From positions 186,001 through 250,000 of the forward strand of contig JBFMDH010000005.1 in the NCBI GenBank assembly GCA_040754075.1: a stretch of DNA of 64,000 nt. The letters run 5' to 3'. Source of the DNA: Acidobacteriota bacterium (GTDB lineage: Bacteria > Acidobacteriota > Blastocatellia > UBA7656). Shown here piece by piece: positions 25,886-34,298 of the stretch (within the stretch, counting starts at the first letter, position 1; each line of letters starts with the position of its first letter). The position numbers and the translations under genes were made by a program. Under the pieces are notes generated by a model. That model ran no database searches, was not told the DNA's origin, and saw only the letters and a list, made by a program, of their open reading frames with translations.

Positions 25886-26151
25886 ACATTCAAGGCATTT
25901 AAATTCGGTTGTAAAGTGATCCAGGTCGGTTCAATCGGCAGGACGAGCGAAAGCAGGTTTATTAAGTTGTGAGTTCTGGCAAAGGCAATTCCATCCTCTT
26001 CTAAGCGGGCTTTGAGATATTTTTCAGCGCATTGTTGGGCGTGAAAACAAGCGGCATCATAAACCGGATTTTTTCGGGCACGCGCTTCGCGTTGAGCAGC
26101 AATCCAATCACCCTCCGCTTTATCAACCCATTCACCTGTGATTGGCTTCAT
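25747..26151 (-). pseudogene. HEPN domain protein, 3' end lost
   Basis: From ATG 26151, about 88 residues match HEPN proteins (WVDKAEGDWIAAQREARARKN, then FHAQQCAEKYLKARLEEDG and FARTHNLINLL). The match ends near LNALNVY at about 25885, after which the frame simply reads the antisense strand of the M61 gene for 46 residues. The C-terminal helices of the domain, which in intact relatives follow a YAV..RYP stretch, are missing. HEPN proteins partner with MNT nucleotidyltransferases as toxin-antitoxin modules; this toxin is probably dead. It overlaps the MNT gene by 20 bp. Confidence 0.8.
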
Positions 26152-26452
26152 AAAGAACCTTGCCGCGTTCAATAATATCGCGCATAAAGGCATCGCCGAT
26201 TTGAATTCTTTCCTGCACCTGCTCAGGTGTGCGAATCAACAAATCAATCGGCGCAAGCACATTCAGTTTGTTCAGGATTTTGATTGCCTGTTCGGTATGT
26301 CGTCCTTCAAAAGGCATCACAACTAACAAATCAACATCGGAATCCGCGTGCGGGTTGCCAACGGCGTGCGAGCCAAACAGAATGATTCGCTCAGGGTGAA
26401 ATTCCCGGGCAATGCGTTCACAAATCGCTTTGATTTCCAATGCGGTATTCAT
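26132..26452 (-). CDS. MNT-type minimal nucleotidyltransferase (antitoxin of HEPN pair)
   Basis: 106 residues. The polymerase-beta-like signature is GSHAVGNPHADSDVDLLVVM (GSxxxG...DSDxDL), with a further Asp in LAPIDLLIR as the likely third acidic residue. MNT proteins neutralise HEPN RNase toxins, in characterised cases by AMPylating them. It is the promoter-proximal gene of the pair and appears intact, although its partner is truncated. The next gene is divergent. Confidence 0.9.
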   Translation of the reverse strand: MNTALEIKAICERIAREFHPERIILFGSHAVGNPHADSDVDLLVVMPFEGRHTEQAIKILNKLNVLAPIDLLIRTPEQVQERIQIGDAFMRDIIERGKVLYEANHR

Positions 26453-26550
26453 ACTTTGTTACATCATAAAGCACCTCCCTCTTTACTTGGCAATCAAAAA
26501 CTCTCAAGCTACACTCTGCGCGATAAAATAATTTTGAAGAGGCATATTAA

Positions 26551-27414
26551 ATGTTTGAATGGCGCGTCGGTGAAAGAAAATTTTATATACGCGAAGCCGC
26601 GCAAGATAGCGATTATCACGAGGTTGAAGACATTCAGCGCGAAGCCTGGCAATGCAGCGACCTCGATATTGTCGGTTCATTGATGCTGGTTGCCAGTCAG
26701 CACGCCGGGGCGATTTTGCTGTGCGCTTTTGAAGGCGATGAGATGATGGGGTTTGCTTACGGGTTTCCGGCAATCGAAGCGGGCGAAGTTTCGCTGCACT
26801 CGCATATGGCAGCCGTGAGAGACAACTGGCGCGGTCGTGAATTTCAGGTCGGGTTTTATCTCAAACTCGCGCAACGCCAGGCGGCGCTTGAACGCGGCAT
26901 CACCCATATCACCTGGACGTTTGACCCGCTGCAAAGCCTCAATGCCTATTTCAATTTTGTAAAACTCGGCGTCACCTGCAATCGCTACTACGTCAATTTT
27001 TATGGCGATTCGAGCACCAGTCCTTTGCATCAAGGCACCGGCACAGACCGTTTGTGGGTTGACTGGCACCTGACAAGCGACCGCGTCAAAGCCTGCATTG
27101 AAACCGATGCGACAACGCGGGAGAAAAAAGTTCTGACGTTGAATGCCGAGACCCCTTTGCTGGTGATTTTTGAAAACGATGAGCCGCGGGTGGTTGCGGA
27201 TATAGAAAATAAATTTGCCGGCAATGTTTGTTTCATTGAAATTCCGCATAACATCAATGCTTTAAAAGCGTCCAATCCGCAACACGCCGCCAACTGGCGC
27301 AACGCCATACAGCAGGCGTTTCTTGCCGCTATCAAGGCGGGTTTTACGGCTACGGATTTTCTGAAAGCGCAAGGCGCAGGCCAACCGCGCTGGTTTTATC
27401 AACTCACACGATAA
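26551..27414 (+). CDS. GNAT superfamily acetyltransferase, COG3375-like
   Basis: 287 residues. The N-terminal half shows the GNAT fold: YHEVEDIQREAWQ, then AFEGDEMMGFAYGFP, and the acetyl-CoA loop region VRDNWRGREFQVGFYLKLAQRQAA. ITWTFDPLQSLNAYFNFVKLG is the distinctive stretch of the large, uncharacterised COG3375 family. The C-terminal 100 residues have no recognised domain and end QPRWFYQLTR. The acceptor substrate is unknown. TTTTGAAGAGGC upstream of the ATG may serve as the ribosome site. Confidence 0.82.
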   Translation: MFEWRVGERKFYIREAAQDSDYHEVEDIQREAWQCSDLDIVGSLMLVASQHAGAILLCAFEGDEMMGFAYGFPAIEAGEVSLHSHMAAVRDNWRGREFQVGFYLKLAQRQAALERGITHITWTFDPLQSLNAYFNFVKLGVTCNRYYVNFYGDSSTSPLHQGTGTDRLWVDWHLTSDRVKACIETDATTREKKVLTLNAETPLLVIFENDEPRVVADIENKFAGNVCFIEIPHNINALKASNPQHAANWRNAIQQAFLAAIKAGFTATDFLKAQGAGQPRWFYQLTR

Positions 27415-27602
27415 ACGTGGCTCGCTTATTTGATTGCGTGAAAGCTTCCCCGTTTATGCACACGGTACTGACAACTGATTCTTAACCGCAGGCGAAAATG
27501 ACCGGGCGTGACCCATTCAGACAGCAGGCACTGACGAAATGTTCATGAGGCAATGTTATACTCGTTGCCCGCGATTAAGGCTCGTAGCGAGGTTTTCCGA
27601 TT

Positions 27603-29387
27603 ATGCAAATCGCAATTGTTCTGGGGCTGTTGGTATTGGCGATTATTCTGTTTGCCTCAGAAAAACTATCGGTCGATATTATTACCTTCATCCTGCTCAT
27701 CACCTTGGTGGTGACCGGAATTCTCACGCCCAATGAAACTTTTGCCGGGTTCAGCAATGACATCATCATCATCCTGGCATCCATTTTTGTCATCAGCGGT
27801 GCCTTGCAAAACAGCGGCGTGCTGGATGCCATCGGCTCGAAATTGCATACGCTGGCAAACCGCAGCGAAAACCGCCTGTTGTTTTATGTCATGTGTGTCG
27901 TCGCTGCGGTGTCGGCATTTATGAACAACACCACGGTGACGGCAATCTTTGCGCCGCCGGTTATCGGGATTGCCAGACAAGCAAAACTTTCGCCTTCAAA
28001 ACTGCTCATGCCTGTGGCTTTTGCGTCGATACTCGGCGGCAACTGTACGCTGATTGGCACCTCAACCAATGTCGCGGTGAGCGGTTATATTGCCAAAGTC
28101 GGGCTTGAACCGCTCAGCATGTTTGAAATTACCCCTATCGGTTTGATTATCGGCGTCGTCGGCATTCTCTATATGATGTTAATCGGCAAGCGATTGCTGC
28201 CGGCTTACCGCGATGAAAGCCTCACCGAAGAGTACGCCATGCGCGAGTACCTGACGGAAATCGTGGTGATGCAAAATTCCGATTTAATCGGGCAGCGCAT
28301 ATTTGAATCCGATTTATCGAAAAAGGAATTCCGCATATTGGAAGTCGTGCGCGGCGCAGAGAAATTCTTACCGACGCCGCGCACCACCATCGAAGCCGGC
28401 GATATGTTGCTGGTTGAAGGCATGGTCGAAGAATTATTGAAAGTCAAAGAGACCGCCGGCATCGAGATTCGCGCCGATATTAAATTGGGCGATTTGGATT
28501 TGCAGAATGACGAAATCAAGATTGCCGAAGTATTGATTACCGCGCAATCCGAGTTGATCGGACAAACGCTGAAGGAAGTCGATTTTCGCGCCCGTTACGG
28601 CATGGTGGCGCTGGCGATTTATCGTCAAGGGCAATCCCTGCGCGACAAACTCGGGCACATTCGTTTGCGCTTTGGCGACTTGCTTTTGGTGCAAGGGCAG
28701 GCTGAACGAATCGATGCGTTGAAACGTAGCTCCGATTTATGGGTTTTTGAAGAGTTCAAACCGCGACCTTATAAACAACGCAAAGGCTTGTACACGGTCT
28801 TGTTTTTTTCCATTGCCATCTTTGCGGGGTCAATCGGGTGGTTGCCCTTATCCATCGCCTTTTTATTAGCGGCGGTGCTCACGGTGCTGCTTCGCTGCAT
28901 CACGGTTGAAGAAGCCTACGAATTTATTGACTGGCGATTGCTGGTGTTGATTGGCGGCATGACGGCTTTTGGAACCGCGATGGATAAAACCGGAGCCGCT
29001 GAATTTCTGGCTACGAAAATCGTCAATGGTTTGAATCCGCTGGTTATGAGCGTACCGCAAAGCGTCGGCTTGACGTTGATTCTAAGCGGATTTTTTCTGT
29101 TGACGGTGATTTTGACGCAGCCGATGTCCAATGCGGCGGCGGCGCTGGTGGTGTTGCCTGTGGCAATCGAAACGGCTGAACGACTCGGCGCCAATCCGCG
29201 TTCATTTGCTATCGCGATTATGTATGCCGCTTCGGTGTCATTCGTTACCCCGTTTGAGCCGTCCTGCATTATCGTTTATGGCCCCGGCAAATATAAATTC
29301 CGGGACTTTGTGAAAGTCGGCGCACTGATGACCTTCATTTTAATTATTCTGACCTTGATACTGGTGCCGATGTACTGGCATTTTTGA
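27603..29387 (+). CDS. SLC13/DASS family permease with two TrkA-C domains
   Basis: 594 residues. The membrane part is split: about five helices at the start (ILLITLVVTGILTPNETFAG, AFMNNTTVTAIFAPPV) and about six at the end. The signature GGNCTLIGTSTNVAVSGY marks the first re-entrant substrate loop. Two cytosolic TrkA-C/RCK_C domains lie at about residues 205-375 (LRILEVVRGAEKF... and MVALAIYRQGQSL...). These permeases move sulfate, dicarboxylates or similar anions with sodium or protons; the ligand cannot be fixed here. The stop overlaps the start region of the next gene. Confidence 0.92.
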   Translation: MQIAIVLGLLVLAIILFASEKLSVDIITFILLITLVVTGILTPNETFAGFSNDIIIILASIFVISGALQNSGVLDAIGSKLHTLANRSENRLLFYVMCVVAAVSAFMNNTTVTAIFAPPVIGIARQAKLSPSKLLMPVAFASILGGNCTLIGTSTNVAVSGYIAKVGLEPLSMFEITPIGLIIGVVGILYMMLIGKRLLPAYRDESLTEEYAMREYLTEIVVMQNSDLIGQRIFESDLSKKEFRILEVVRGAEKFLPTPRTTIEAGDMLLVEGMVEELLKVKETAGIEIRADIKLGDLDLQNDEIKIAEVLITAQSELIGQTLKEVDFRARYGMVALAIYRQGQSLRDKLGHIRLRFGDLLLVQGQAERIDALKRSSDLWVFEEFKPRPYKQRKGLYTVLFFSIAIFAGSIGWLPLSIAFLLAAVLTVLLRCITVEEAYEFIDWRLLVLIGGMTAFGTAMDKTGAAEFLATKIVNGLNPLVMSVPQSVGLTLILSGFFLLTVILTQPMSNAAAALVVLPVAIETAERLGANPRSFAIAIMYAASVSFVTPFEPSCIIVYGPGKYKFRDFVKVGALMTFILIILTLILVPMYWHF

Positions 29388-29392
29388 ACCCG

Positions 29393-30664
29393 ATGAAGGT
29401 GTCATTCATTCTTGAAAAACTACTCGAAAAAGAGAAACATCTAGGGGTGCGAAATTTTTTCTTCATTCTTTCAATCATTTCATGCCTGATGAACCCGTTT
29501 GCCAAAGTTGGTCTGGCGCAGGTTGTCGAGCAAAGTCAACCTGCACCCGCAGCGGTTAAACCGCTGCCCGCAAAAGTACCGATGGTTGCAGAAGACGGCG
29601 CGGTTTCAACTTCGCGGCTCGCTTTGCCCTTCAAAAAAATCTGGCAATACCTGGATGATACGACGACGCTTGCGCCGAGCGTTGATGAGGCGCGAATTTA
29701 TTTACCGTTGGCTCAGGGGCGGGTCATCTGCCTTGACCGCGCAAGCGGCTCAAGAGTGTGGATGGATGAAGTCGGTGGACAGGTTTCCGCTTCGGTGGCA
29801 ATCGGCGAGTCGGCGGTTTTTATCGCGACGCGCAAATTTGCAGACGATGGCAGCGAAGCCGGGGCGGCGCTGCGGGCTGTCGATAAGCTCACCGGGCTAA
29901 CCTTGTGGGCGCGGGATTATCCGCGCCCCTTCACCTCATCATTTGCCATCAGCGGCAAGCGCCTCTATGCAGGCAATGCCGACGGCTCGCTGTATGCGCT
30001 TTCCGCAGATGATGGCGCGATTATCTGGCAGGCAAAAACTTCGGATGTCATACGTTCGCGTCCGCTGGTCTTTGAATCGGTGATTTATTTTGGCAGTGAT
30101 GATGGCGCGCTTCGCGGCGTTGAAATGGACAACGGGCATGAAGTTTTCAAATTTCAAAGCAAAGGGAAAATTGCCTGTACGCCGGTGATTGATGAAAAAT
30201 ATTTGTACTTGGGTTCCGGCGACGGGCAGGTTTATGCCCTTGAGCGGTTGACAGGCAAACTGAAATGGCAAACCCGCACCGGCGCAGGAATTGAAACCTC
30301 GCCGGTGCTGATTGGCGATCAGGTGTTGGTTGCCTCATTTGATAATTTCATTTATGCGATTGCGAAAACCACCGGCAATAAAATCTGGAAACGCCGCTTT
30401 GAAAACCGCCTGACAGCAACGCCGATTGTCGAAGGCGACGCGGTATTGATTGCTCCGTTTCGAGGCGACCACATTGCAGTTTTTCTGAACAGTGACGGGC
30501 GGCGAGTCAATTTCTATCAACTCGATAAAGGCAATGAAATCGTCGCCCAACCGGTGTTTACCGATAACCTTCTGGTCATTGCCACAGACAAAGGTCTGAT
30601 TGTCGCGCAAGCTACGCTGCCCACCGACACCAACACCAATGCGTTAAAAAAACCGAAACCATAA
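29393..30664 (+). CDS. Exported PQQ-type beta-propeller protein
   Basis: About 423 residues from ATG 29393; a TTG at 29384 overlapping the permease stop is also possible, giving translational coupling. A hydrophobic export segment (FFFILSIISCLMNPFAKVGLAQ region) is followed by repeated W-motif blades: IWQYLDDTTTLAP, RVICLDRASGSRVW, LRAVDKLTGLTLW, LYALSADDGAIIWQ, VYALERLTGKLKWQ, IYAIAKTTGNKIW. This is the PQQ-dehydrogenase/BamB repeat fold. No enzyme residues are evident, so a scaffold role such as BamB-like outer-membrane assembly is possible. Its link with the permease is only positional. Confidence 0.87.
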   Translation: MKVSFILEKLLEKEKHLGVRNFFFILSIISCLMNPFAKVGLAQVVEQSQPAPAAVKPLPAKVPMVAEDGAVSTSRLALPFKKIWQYLDDTTTLAPSVDEARIYLPLAQGRVICLDRASGSRVWMDEVGGQVSASVAIGESAVFIATRKFADDGSEAGAALRAVDKLTGLTLWARDYPRPFTSSFAISGKRLYAGNADGSLYALSADDGAIIWQAKTSDVIRSRPLVFESVIYFGSDDGALRGVEMDNGHEVFKFQSKGKIACTPVIDEKYLYLGSGDGQVYALERLTGKLKWQTRTGAGIETSPVLIGDQVLVASFDNFIYAIAKTTGNKIWKRRFENRLTATPIVEGDAVLIAPFRGDHIAVFLNSDGRRVNFYQLDKGNEIVAQPVFTDNLLVIATDKGLIVAQATLPTDTNTNALKKPKP

Positions 30665-31406
30665 ATCGAATCTTCAAAGGTTGGTTAAGTATTGGTCAAA
30701 GGTTGCGCAGGTCATTGGACTTTGACTGTTACTCAGGGAATTGGCATCAGGTAATTTGATTATGCGGAAAGTGATGGCGAGGTTCCCCCAAATACCAACG
30801 CAGCGCCGATTGGAGGCAATCAAATCGGCGCTGCGACGTCTCACGTCGGCGGAACATTTGGGAGGCATCCTGCCCGACGGGTGAGGAAATGGGGCATGTA
30901 TTCCTTAGAACCCGGCATTTATTGACGTGAGTAAATTTTTTAAGGGGCTGGGGGCTTATATCAAGCTCCCGAAGTTATCAAATTCAATCCGAAAAAGTGC
31001 AGGGGGCTGGGGGCACAGTTCGTTTTGCCACATACACCTAAGCAAACTGCTTTAAGGGTAATATTTCTTTCAAACGACATATTTTTATATACCACCTAAA
31101 ACCCATTGTTCGTATTTACGCAGTGATAAATATCAATTCGCGTTCCACAACATGGCTCGTAAAAAGCCCAATAAATACGGGGTTTTTTTTATATTTTGCA
31201 GGCGGGTTTCAACCACAATGAAAGAAAGCAGTCAAGGGCGTTGACAGAGATTGACTGAATCTGACCTGATTCGTTCACTGACCGATTTCCTGCCTCCAAT
31301 TCAATGAAAAATGACGGACACAAATTGTGAATTCCGATAGCCTAAAAATGTCACTCTGCATTCAATGCTAGTCAGCCCTTGCATCTCTTGATAAATTATT
31401 GGCGCT
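30665..31406. other. 742-bp gap without a supported gene
   Basis: No frame with coding character was found on either strand. Two copies of GGGGCTGGGGGC occur at 30944-30955 and 31003-31014. A weak hairpin, AAAAAGCCC...GGGGTTTTT, lies near 31157-31184 and is followed by a T-run, so it could be a terminator. The last part must contain the promoter of the DUF1573 lipoprotein gene, but I cannot point to clear -35 and -10 boxes, and no ribosome site precedes its ATG. Confidence 0.5.
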
Positions 31407-31949
31407 ATGTTCAAGAAAAAGTCACTTCTACTAATTTTTTTGTTGCCGTTACTGGTCATTGCCTGTTCCAGTTCGACGCCGCAAACCGGTAATGAGAATC
31501 AAAGTAATCAACCGCCGGAAGAGGCGCGCGCCGACGGTTCAAAAGTCGTAAAGGCTGAAGGCACCGTCGCGGTCATTCCGCCGACACCACCACCGGTAGC
31601 GCCGACCCCGCAACCAGCGGTCGCGCCCGCCAACGCGCCGAAATTACTATTGCCGGTTACCAGTGCCAACTACGGCAAGGTGAAAACCGATAAAACCCTG
31701 GTGCGCACCTTCGATATTAAAAACACCGGCAAAAGTCCGCTCAATATCGAATCGGTATCGCCAAGCTGAGGATGCACGGCAGTGGACTTTCCCAAAGTCC
31801 TACGACCTGGTCAGGTCGGCAAAATCAAAATTAAAGTGGAAACCGGCAAAGCGCCCGGCCCGCATACCAAAAGCGTAACCATCATATCTGATGATCCGGC
31901 GCAAAAGACCGCCATGTTTCAATTCACTTTCGATGTCGTAGACAAATAA
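31407..31949 (+). CDS. DUF1573 lipoprotein with in-frame TGA: candidate selenoprotein
   Basis: 180 codons if TGA at 31767-31769 (codon 121) is read. The N-terminus is a lipoprotein signal with lipobox VIAC, then a Pro-rich linker (PPTPPPVAPTPQPAVAP). From about residue 90 it matches DUF1573: NYGKVKTDKTLVRTFDIKNT, IESVSPS, then TGA, then GCTAVDFPKVLRPGQVGKI and a strand-rich end to DVVDK. In DUF1573 proteins the motif is PSCGCT, as in the second copy at 60430-60837, so TGA stands exactly at the first Cys. Frame and family similarity continue unbroken after it. Reading TGA as selenocysteine gives a Sec-Gly-Cys motif on the outer side of the membrane. The alternative is a nonsense mutation (one base from TGC or TGT) or sequence error. 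If translation stops there, the product lacks most of its domain. Confidence 0.75.
31784..31818 (+). promoter_or_regulatory. Two adjacent hairpins downstream of the TGA (possible SECIS)
   Basis: Hairpin 1 is GGACTTT (31784-31790), loop CCC, AAAGTCC (31794-31800), starting 15 bases after the TGA. Hairpin 2 is CGACCT (31803-31808), loop GGTC, AGGTCG (31813-31818). A GGUC apical loop is what SelB recognises in the Escherichia coli fdhF SECIS. However, the hairpin 2 loop lies 40 bases after the TGA, slightly further than usual, and hairpin 1 lacks a G in its loop. The element is a candidate only. Confidence 0.4.
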
Positions 31950-32019
31950 ATCCGGCGAAGCGTTTGGCGTTCGACTTGATGCAGACATTTTCACGAACGC
32001 CAAAACCAAACACTGAACC

Positions 32020-33225
32020 ATGATGATTGATTACCAAGAATTGCTTTCTGAAGTGGGGCGCACCTTACGCCCCAACGTCATACGCAAACTCACGGCGCTC
32101 GCCAACAGCGGCAAGGTAATTTCGTTTGCCGCCGGCGCACCCAGCGTCGATACCTTTCCGATTGCAGAGATTGCCGAAATTGCCATTCAAACCGTGCGCG
32201 ACAAAGGCAAAGCCGCTTTGCAATACGGCGCAACGCGCGGACTTGGCAGTTTGCTTGAAGGCGTCATCGCGATTATGGCGGAGCGCGGCGTCCGCTGTTC
32301 GGCAGATGAAGTGGTGATGACTACCGGCTCGCAGCAAGGTTTGGATTTGATTGCGCGATTGCTGTTTAGTCCCGGCGACATCGCGCTCGTGGAACTGCCG
32401 AGTTATATCGGCGGCATCATCGCTTTGCATAACGGACAAGCGCGAATGGTCGGCGTCAAACAGGATGACGACGGCATGGTGATTGATGATTTGCGCGAAA
32501 AGCTCGAACAGGCAAAGGCTCAGGGGCGGCGCGTCAAATGTATCTACACGATTCCCAATTTTCAAAATCCGTCGGGGGTGACGCTTTCTTTTGAGAGACG
32601 CAAAGCGTTACTCGCGCTTGCCGATGAATATGATTTTCTGATTATCGAAGACGACCCGTACTATGAATTGTACTTTGCCGAAGACGCGACGGAACTCAAA
32701 CCACTTGTAGCGATGAATCGCGAACGGGTGATTTATTTGAGCAGTTTTTCCAAAACGCTGGCGCCGGGACTGCGCACCGCCTGGGTGGTTGCGCCCAAAG
32801 CTTTTTCTGCGAAAATCGAAACCCTTAAAGAAGGCGCGGATTTGTCTTCAAGCGTTTTTGATCAAGCCATCGTTGCCGAAGCCATCCGTTCAGGACTGGT
32901 GGCAAAACGCTTGCCGGAAATTCGCCGGTTTTACCAGGTGCGTCGCGATGCCATGCTTGAAACTCTTGAACGCCACGCGCCTGCGGGCGCGCGCTGGACA
33001 AAACCCGTAGGCGGATTTTTCCTGTGGATGGAACTTGCGGGCAAGGTTGATACAACAGAAATTTTGCCGCAGGTCATCGAGCGCGGCATCGCTTATGTTC
33101 CCGGTCAGCCATTTTTCGTTGACGATGGCGGCACCAATACTTTGCGACTGGCTTATTCCAAAGAATCGCCGGAACGAATTGCTGAAGGCATCGAAATGCT
33201 TTGCAATATTTTGAAGCAAAGTTAA
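32020..33225 (+). CDS. PLP-dependent aminotransferase, class I/II (LysN/MocR-core type)
   Basis: 401 residues. The fold-type I signatures are FAAGAPSVDTFP, YGATRGLGSLLEGV, TTGSQQGLDLIARLL, YTIPNFQNPSGVTLS, IIEDDPYYELYF and the PLP lysine in SSFSKTLAPGLRTAW. RLAYSKESPERI near the end supplies the carboxylate-binding arginine. The closest well-known members are 2-aminoadipate aminotransferases and the catalytic domains of MocR regulators; no regulator HTH is present here. The exact substrate is uncertain. It overlaps the convergent Smr gene by 4 bp. Confidence 0.92.
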   Translation: MMIDYQELLSEVGRTLRPNVIRKLTALANSGKVISFAAGAPSVDTFPIAEIAEIAIQTVRDKGKAALQYGATRGLGSLLEGVIAIMAERGVRCSADEVVMTTGSQQGLDLIARLLFSPGDIALVELPSYIGGIIALHNGQARMVGVKQDDDGMVIDDLREKLEQAKAQGRRVKCIYTIPNFQNPSGVTLSFERRKALLALADEYDFLIIEDDPYYELYFAEDATELKPLVAMNRERVIYLSSFSKTLAPGLRTAWVVAPKAFSAKIETLKEGADLSSSVFDQAIVAEAIRSGLVAKRLPEIRRFYQVRRDAMLETLERHAPAGARWTKPVGGFFLWMELAGKVDTTEILPQVIERGIAYVPGQPFFVDDGGTNTLRLAYSKESPERIAEGIEMLCNILKQS

Positions 33226-33626
33226 TCAATGGTTGTCTTCAATTCCACAATCGTTGCGCCCCAACTGCCGGCTTCCATTGGCGCGTCGCGGAACTCTTTC
33301 ACATAAGCTTTATCGGCTAAAATTGAGCGCACGATTTCGCGTTGCACGCCGATGCCTTTGCCGTGAATGATGCGCAGGTATCGCACGCGGCGCGCGCAGG
33401 CTTCTTCGAGATAATCTTCCAGAACGGCGCGAATCTGTTTTGGCGGTATCGAATGCAGGTCGAGCACATCGCGAAACTCAATCACCACGGGGTCAGGAAA
33501 GGGATTCATTGGGTCGAAGTCTTCATCCGTTTCATCTGCCACATCAGTTTTTTCATCAAGCGATTCGCGATTTTGCGATGCGGCAAATACTTTACGGAAA
33601 GATTTCAGCAGAGATGCCAGCGTCAT
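33222..33626 (-). CDS. Smr (MutS2-type) domain protein
   Basis: 134 residues. The C-terminal 85 residues form a Smr domain: VLDLHSIPPKQIRAVLEDYL (LDLH motif) and RYLRIIHGKGIGVQREIVRS (HGKG motif). The N-terminal part is short, acidic and probably unstructured. Smr domains are DNA- or RNA-nicking endonucleases found in MutS2 and in stand-alone proteins such as SmrB. In this small protein a role in nucleic-acid quality control is inferred. Confidence 0.9.
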   Translation of the reverse strand: MTLASLLKSFRKVFAASQNRESLDEKTDVADETDEDFDPMNPFPDPVVIEFRDVLDLHSIPPKQIRAVLEDYLEEACARRVRYLRIIHGKGIGVQREIVRSILADKAYVKEFRDAPMEAGSWGATIVELKTTID

Positions 33627-34127
33627 AAAGCGATTCTATTTTCTCGAAGCGGATGATGGCAATCGGCTAATGCAAGATGAACGACCAGTAGAAGATTTAG
33701 AATGAAGATTTTTACGAAAGATGATGGCGCTCAATATCAATGGACATTCCCAGCGGATGCGGCGGATTATGCGGATATTTAAACGGTGTCGCTGGTTGGG
33801 TATAGGCTGTGACGAATTGTAAAATCGGTGGGCGTGAAAAATCCGCCCCCATCCGCTCAATCCGCTGGGAAGTCACCTTCAAGTAGAGAACCTGCGCGTC
33901 TGCGAAATAATCTTCCTATCTTCGACAACAGACTATTGAGGCAACGATCCATGCTTCAACAACAAATCATCAGCAGGAATACAACCGGACTGATGCATCA
34001 AGTCAATCACCCACAACCATGTTCAGCCGATGGTTGCCAATGGTGCGGCTTTCGATTATGTTATTTCTTTAGTAATCGAAGAATAAAATCAGGTAGCACG
34101 ATTGATACGATCTCACAAACAACACAA
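33627..34127. other. 501-bp gap upstream of tRNA-Leu
   Basis: It contains the GCGGAT-type palindrome at 33741-33875. A plus-strand frame from 33951 running through the tRNA gene has no support. The tRNA promoter should lie just upstream of 34128, but no convincing boxes stand out. Confidence 0.55.
33741..33875. repeat. GCGGAT-type imperfect palindrome, copy 2
   Basis: The left arm has GGACATTCCCAGCGGATGCG followed by GCGGATTATGCGGAT. The right arm has ATCCGCCCCCATCCGCTCAA then TCCGCTGGGAAGTC, near-complementary. Same design as at 15618-15763 and 44523-44660. Confidence 0.75.
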
Positions 34128-34209
34128 GCCGGGGTGGTGAAATTGGCAGACACGCTGGTCTTAGGAGCCAGTGCTTCGCGGCGTGCGGGTTCGAGTCCCG
34201 CCCCCGGCA
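34128..34209 (+). tRNA. tRNA-Leu (anticodon TAG)
   Basis: 82 nt. The acceptor stem GCCGGGG (34128-34134) pairs with CCCCGGC (34202-34208), with discriminator A. The anticodon arm is CTGGT-CTTAGGA-GCCAG, giving anticodon TAG. A long class II variable arm (TGCTTCGCGGCG) and the T-arm GCGGG-TTCGAGT-CCCGC follow. The 3' CCA is not encoded. It lies 90 bp before the trigger factor gene. Confidence 0.96.
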
Positions 34210-34298
34210 TCAACTCATCAAAATTTCCAGTGACAAGCGACCCCTGAACTCATCAACTTCCCGCTTGTCATTTAGTGTTTAGAAAGGCGAATAAAAAA

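Noticed and set aside
33828-34247. 139-residue plus-strand frame with several cysteines
   Set aside because: It runs through the repeat element and the tRNA-Leu gene; the end is the familiar translation of a tRNA.
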